A DNA stretch of 8,018 bases from Streptosporangiaceae bacterium (GTDB lineage Bacteria; Actinomycetota; Actinomycetes; Streptosporangiales; Streptosporangiaceae), in contig JASHQP010000146.1 in NCBI GenBank assembly GCA_030039095.1, forward strand, positions 1 through 8,018, in the 5' to 3' direction. A program made the translations under genes and the position numbers. Every line of letters begins with the position of its first letter. The stretch's first letter is position 1. The notes under the pieces were generated by a model that worked only from the letters and a program-made list of their open reading frames with translations, was not told the origin of the DNA and searched no databases. Of the stretch, positions 5,120 to 8,018 are shown piece by piece.

Positions 5120-5349
5120 GACAGATCAAGCGTGGGCCGTCCTGGTCTCGGGCGCAACACGCGCCGCCGTGTGTTCGGGGACCCGATGCGTGCCAGGTCA
5201 CCGGTGTTCATCCGGCGTCTGACCGCGGCGGCCAGGCCGATGAACGCACCGAGGCTCCAGCCCCAGCTGACCGACGCGAACGCGTCCGAGGCACCCGCGA
5301 GCTTGAACACGAAGGAAAGAACGGTGAGCACGAGAACTGCCGTTGCCAC
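5116..5349 (-). CDS. Small two-helix membrane protein
   Basis: The protein has 77 residues from GTG-5349, preceded by AGCAGG eight bases upstream. Two hydrophobic segments (about 2-19, ATAVLVLTVLSFVFKLAG, and 29-43, WGWSLGAFIGLAAAV) form a hairpin, followed by a basic cytoplasmic-type tail (RRRMNTG...TRRRVLRPRPGRP). Its TGA overlaps the ATG of the dioxygenase gene as ATGA. The codons between the GNAT stop and this GTG (KRLPLEHEQALL) also look coding, so translation may begin at CTG-5373, six bases after AAAAGG. No family is recognised. Given its neighbours it could serve the phosphonate enzymes, but that is only context. Confidence 0.6.
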   Translation of the reverse strand: MATAVLVLTVLSFVFKLAGASDAFASVSWGWSLGAFIGLAAAVRRRMNTGDLARIGSPNTRRRVLRPRPGRPTLDLS

Positions 5350-5385
5350 CAGCAGTGCCTGCTCGTGCTCCAGCGGAAGCCTTTT

Positions 5386-6246
5386 CTAAGCGGGGCCCTG
5401 GGGTCCGAACTTCAGCACCAGGCGATCCTCGACCGGCCGATATCCGAGGCGGTGGTAGAGGGCGTTGCTCGTCCGGTTCGCGAGGTCGGTGAACAGGACC
5501 ACATGGGCAGCGCCCGCGGCGAGCGCCGCCCGGCTGACCGCGGCGGTGACGGCCCCGCCGTAGCCGCGCTCCCGGTGCTCCGGCGGGGTGTAGACCGGCC
5601 CGAGGCGGACCACTGCCTCGGCGGGGCGCAAGCATCCGGCCAGCGAGACCGGTGCGCCGCCGACCTCCCACAGCGTCAGGCCGCCGTGGCTGATCCGGTC
5701 TTCGATCATGCCGGTTCCGGGACCGCCGAGGTCGGCCAGTTCCTGCCGGAACGCGGCGAGCCACGACTCGAGCAGCCCGCGATCGGCGGCGGCGGCAACC
5801 CGGGCGGCACCGGGCGGGGACGGATCAGGAGGCGTGAGCTCCTCCAGCCGGAACAGCCGCGACCGGCGGAACTCCCGCCAGCCCGCCCCGGTCAGCCCGG
5901 ACCAGGCGGCAGCGAACGCCTCGGCGTCGCCCTGCTCCGCGTTGACGCCCGCAAGCTGCCTGCCGCGGCCGGCCAGCACCCGGGCCAGGTCCCCGGCCGC
6001 GTGCGCAGGCAGCCGGGTCAGCAGGACCGGGAAGGGCGGGGTGTGCAGGAGGGCGGCGGTGACCGGGCCCGCAGTGGCCCGCCACCAGCCGAACAGCGGC
6101 GCGACGTCACCGAAGGCGGAGGGACCGCGGACCCCGAGCGCGTCAAGCGCGACGAGCTGGATCGTGTTGTGCACCGGGCGTGATCGCAGGAAGCCGCCAG
6201 CGACGGCGCGGTACTCGTCCAGGCTTGCGGTCAGCGTCCAGGCCAT
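5386..6246 (-). CDS. GNAT-family N-acetyltransferase
   Basis: The protein has 286 residues. The C-terminal half (about 150-282) is a GNAT acetyltransferase domain: VRLGPVYTPPEHRERGYGGAV (212-232) contains strand 4 and the acetyl-CoA pyrophosphate loop R-x-x-G-x-G at 225-230 (RERGYG), and TDLANRTSNALYHRLGYRPV is motif B with the Asn and Tyr common in the family. The N-terminal ~140 residues resemble a degenerate GNAT-like domain without the loop, as in other two-domain actinobacterial GNATs. The acceptor substrate cannot be inferred. AGGA nine bases before ATG-6246 supports the start. It is the first gene of the minus-strand cluster and shares a divergent promoter region with mscL. The next ORF lies downstream in the same frame, after a single TAG. 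Confidence 0.85.
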   Translation of the reverse strand: MAWTLTASLDEYRAVAGGFLRSRPVHNTIQLVALDALGVRGPSAFGDVAPLFGWWRATAGPVTAALLHTPPFPVLLTRLPAHAAGDLARVLAGRGRQLAGVNAEQGDAEAFAAAWSGLTGAGWREFRRSRLFRLEELTPPDPSPPGAARVAAAADRGLLESWLAAFRQELADLGGPGTGMIEDRISHGGLTLWEVGGAPVSLAGCLRPAEAVVRLGPVYTPPEHRERGYGGAVTAAVSRAALAAGAAHVVLFTDLANRTSNALYHRLGYRPVEDRLVLKFGPQGPA

Positions 6247-6388
6247 ACCTCATCGTCCTGGGCAGCTCCGTGGATCACATCAGGTTTTTCGCCAGAAAAG
6301 CCGAACAGTTCCGGAACGGGGTAGTCCGTTGGTAACGTCCAGGTCAACGGCCAGTCATGCGGCGTGCTGAAAACACGAGGGAGGCTCC
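6247..6388. promoter_or_regulatory. Divergent promoter region, GNAT (-) and mscL (+)
   Basis: These 142 bp must contain promoters for both directions. A hairpin at 6283-6302 pairs GGUUUUUC with GAAAAGCC (eight pairs including one G-U) around GCCA. A weaker dyad AACGG-N6-CCGTT lies at 6315-6330, next to GGAAC (6313-6317), which resembles an ECF-sigma -35, but a matching -10 at usual spacing is not clear. It is locally less GC-rich than its surroundings, as expected for a control region. Confidence 0.45.
6376..6384 (+). promoter_or_regulatory. Shine-Dalgarno of mscL
   Basis: CGAGGGAGG ends four bases before GTG-6389. It supports the GTG start, which gives the standard MscL N-terminus (VRGFRQFLFRGN). 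Confidence 0.75.
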
Positions 6389-6805
6389 GTGCGGGGGTTC
6401 AGGCAGTTCTTGTTCCGTGGCAATCTCATCGACCTTGCCGTGGCCGTGGTCATCGGCGTCGCGTTCAACGCCGTGATCCAGTCTCTGATCGCGGACATCA
6501 TCACGCCGCTCATCGCGGCCATCGGAGGAAAGCCGAACTTTGGCTCGCTGTCCTTCACCGTCAACAAGAGCCACTTCCTGTACGGCAGTTTCATCAACGC
6601 GGTGCTGTCGTTCGTGATCATTGCCGCGGTGATCTACTACCTCGTTGTCGGCCCGTCGGACAGGCTCATGGCGATCAGGAACCGCAACAAGGAGGCGACC
6701 GAGCGGGACTGCCCCGAGTGCCTGCAGAGCATCCCGGTCAACGCCACACGGTGCATGTTCTGCACCGCACAGGTGCCGCCGGTCAACCAGACCACCGCGG
6801 CGTAG
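6389..6805 (+). CDS. mscL: Large-conductance mechanosensitive channel MscL with zinc-ribbon-like tail
   Basis: MscL opens under membrane tension to release solutes on hypo-osmotic shock. The protein has 138 residues. GFRQFLFRGNLIDLAVAVVIGVAFNAVIQSLI is the N-terminal amphipathic helix and pore-lining TM1 with its Gly/Ala pattern (residues 3-34), followed by ADIITPLIAAIGG. A short periplasmic loop (48-64) leads to TM2 (67-88, NAVLSFVIIAAVIYYLVV). The C-terminal part starts with the charged RLMAIRNRNKEAT and then has CPEC (108-111) and CMFC (122-125), a four-cysteine zinc-ribbon-like module absent from E. coli MscL but seen in actinobacterial homologues. It converges on the second GNAT gene with 19 bp between stops and no visible terminator. 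Confidence 0.95.
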   Translation: MRGFRQFLFRGNLIDLAVAVVIGVAFNAVIQSLIADIITPLIAAIGGKPNFGSLSFTVNKSHFLYGSFINAVLSFVIIAAVIYYLVVGPSDRLMAIRNRNKEATERDCPECLQSIPVNATRCMFCTAQVPPVNQTTAA

Positions 6806-6824
6806 GCTCGCACGGCCGGCGTTC

Positions 6825-7622
6825 TCAGCCGGGCGACCAGACGTACGGGGTCGTCATGGCGAGGCACACGAAGCCGAGCCGCTCCAGGATCGGACGGCTC
6901 ATCGGCGAGGCGTCCACCTGCAGGTACCGGTACCCTCGCTCGGCCGCGAGCCGGGCCCGGTAGCCGACCATGGCCCGGTAGATCCCGCGCCCGCGCCACT
7001 CCGGAAGAGTGCCGCCGCCCCAGAGCCCGGCAAAGTCGGTGCCGTCGAAGGAGACCCTCGCCGCGCAGACCGGGGTGTCGCCCGCCATCGCCAGCACCAG
7101 CACATTGAACTCGGGCGAGTTCCGAAGCTGCTCGAGCAGCCTGCCGCGCAGGTGCGGATCGGGGCCGAACACCCGCTCGTGCACGTCGACCATTGGCGCG
7201 ATTCCGGCCTCGTCGGTGACCGTGACCAGCCGGAGCCCGCCGGGCAGCACGCCGTCAGCACCGCCGTGCCCGGCGATCTCACCGGCATCCGCCACCACGA
7301 GCGCCTCGGCGTCCTCGGCGACCAACCCGGCAGCGGCCAGCCGCTCGCCCAGGTCGGGCGGCCGGTCGTAGCTGTACAGCTTCCACTCGAACTGCTCGCC
7401 GCGGCCGGCGAAGTACGCGACCTGCTCCGCGATGACCGCGTCCGCCGTGCCGGCGTCCAGGTCGGACCAGGTGATGCCGCACCAGCCCTCCCCGCGGACC
7501 GCGGACCAGCGGATGACCGGCCCGGCTCGCTCGCCGAGCGCGCCGGAGCCGTCCGAGTGCAGACCGCGCCGCACCTGCGCGTCGTAGTCGGACAGAACGG
7601 CCGCCGCGTCGAGGCTCACCAC
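6825..7622 (-). CDS. GNAT-family N-acetyltransferase (second)
   Basis: The protein has 265 residues. The C-terminal domain (about 130-265) carries the acetyl-CoA loop in LPEWRGRGIYRAMVGYRARLAAERGY, with R-G-R-G-I-Y at 210-215. Tyr replaces the last Gly/Ala of the classical R-x-x-G-x-G/A, a variant common in the GRGIY subgroup. SRPILERLGF follows as motif B. Residues 1-120 form a second, less recognisable domain with WCGITWSDLD. Start: GTG-7622 or the adjacent GTG-7619; neither has a clear Shine-Dalgarno. It lies 34 bp after the polymerase gene on the same strand and is probably co-transcribed with it. Substrate unknown. It is only distantly similar to the other GNAT in this window. Confidence 0.85.
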   Translation of the reverse strand: MVSLDAAAVLSDYDAQVRRGLHSDGSGALGERAGPVIRWSAVRGEGWCGITWSDLDAGTADAVIAEQVAYFAGRGEQFEWKLYSYDRPPDLGERLAAAGLVAEDAEALVVADAGEIAGHGGADGVLPGGLRLVTVTDEAGIAPMVDVHERVFGPDPHLRGRLLEQLRNSPEFNVLVLAMAGDTPVCAARVSFDGTDFAGLWGGGTLPEWRGRGIYRAMVGYRARLAAERGYRYLQVDASPMSRPILERLGFVCLAMTTPYVWSPG

Positions 7623-7656
7623 GGCAGGTGATCATGCCGGGTCGCGGGCCCGCAAC

Positions 7657-8018
7657 TCACTTTGCGTCGGCGTAGCAGCCGACCACGGCCGTCGTCATCG
7701 GAAACCGCACCTGCGTGACCCCGAACACGGCCCGGCCGGCCTCGGCGGCGGACTCGTCGATGGCAGCAACCACCGCAGGCGCCATGACCTCCGGGCAGTG
7801 CACCAGGACCTCGTCGTGCTGGAAGAACACAAGGTGGGGCGCCTGCGGGTCCCACGCGCCCGCCGGGGCCTGCCCCAGCCCAGCGAGCCTGCGCCGCAGC
7901 GCGGCAAGCAGCACCAGCGCCCAGTCCGCCGCGCTGGCCTGCACGACGAAGTTGCGGGTGAACCGGCCACGGGCACGGGACGCGCGGCCGGCCCCGGGAT
8001 CCCGCTCGGCCTCGGCGT
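7657..8018 (-). CDS. Family-A DNA polymerase, C-terminal 119 residues (5' part outside window)
   Basis: The frame enters at 8016 and ends at TGA 7659-7657. RGRFTRNFVVQASAADW matches the segment of Pol I-type enzymes where the palm helix follows the fingers (compare NFP.QGSAAD in PolA). LVFFQHDEVLVHCP is polymerase motif C, with His-Asp-Glu supplying the catalytic Asp and Glu, and the closing MTTAVVGCYADAK is the family C-terminus. High-GC actinomycetes carry, besides polA, a shorter paralogue annotated as bifunctional 3'-5' exonuclease/DNA polymerase; the divergent motif C (QHDEVLVHCP rather than VHDELVFE) suggests that paralogue. The N-terminal exonuclease part is not in the window. Confidence 0.85.
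   Translation of the reverse strand, partial: AEAERDPGAGRASRARGRFTRNFVVQASAADWALVLLAALRRRLAGLGQAPAGAWDPQAPHLVFFQHDEVLVHCPEVMAPAVVAAIDESAAEAGRAVFGVTQVRFPMTTAVVGCYADAK

Noticed and set aside
4220..5389. 389-codon + strand frame across the minus-strand cluster
   Set aside because: It runs antisense to the HD oxygenase, hydroxylase relic and membrane protein, which carry clear family motifs. Its composition is shadow-like.
5365..6183. 272-codon + strand frame opposite the first GNAT gene
   Set aside because: Low-complexity Arg/Gly/Pro sequence. The GNAT acetyl-CoA motif is on the minus strand.

Overview
The window is very GC-rich with strongly G/C-biased third codon positions, frequent GTG starts and several families typical of high-GC actinomycetes (a 14-helix DHA2 transporter, an MscL with a C-terminal CxxC/CxxC tail, a small family-A DNA polymerase). 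It most likely comes from an actinomycete chromosome. No rRNA, tRNA, intact mobile element or CRISPR array is visible.

Left part (1-2769, + strand). A helix-turn-helix regulator enters from outside the window. Its upstream coding part holds four identical 27-bp units (a 9-residue repeat). Its 3' end overlaps a ClpP-fold protein with a proline-rich repeated N-terminus, in which all three catalytic-triad positions are replaced: a probable ClpP pseudoprotease. After a 76-bp gap comes a 14-TM DHA2 drug/metabolite exporter.

Middle (2770-3345). This is a gene-free stretch with layered rearrangement: a 39-bp-period duplication of the exporter's 3' end including its stop codon, then three short pieces that look like consecutive parts of the C-terminus of one secreted subtilisin-like (S8) peptidase, now scrambled in order and orientation, then a pure G+C repeat and a 15-8-15 dyad.

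Minus-strand cluster (6246 down to 3346). In transcription order: a GNAT acetyltransferase, a small membrane protein, a broken gamma-butyrobetaine-hydroxylase-like (TmpA-type) dioxygenase gene, an apparently intact HD-domain mixed-valent di-iron oxygenase of the PhnZ/TmpB family, a 52-codon ORF, and the ribosome-rescue hydrolase ArfB. ATGA overlaps link small membrane protein to dioxygenase, dioxygenase (in its post-frameshift frame) to HD oxygenase, and the 52-codon ORF to arfB. The organophosphonate hydroxylase/oxygenase pair is therefore recognisable, but its first enzyme has lost its catalytic domain while the second keeps its metal ligands.

Right part (6247-8018). A divergent promoter region separates the GNAT gene from mscL (+). 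Converging on mscL is a minus-strand pair: a family-A DNA polymerase whose 3' end only is in the window, followed by a second GNAT acetyltransferase.

The main points of interest are the catalytically empty ClpP, the decayed TmpA beside an intact TmpB-like enzyme, the scrambled peptidase relic, and two small ORFs linked by overlapping stop/start codons.
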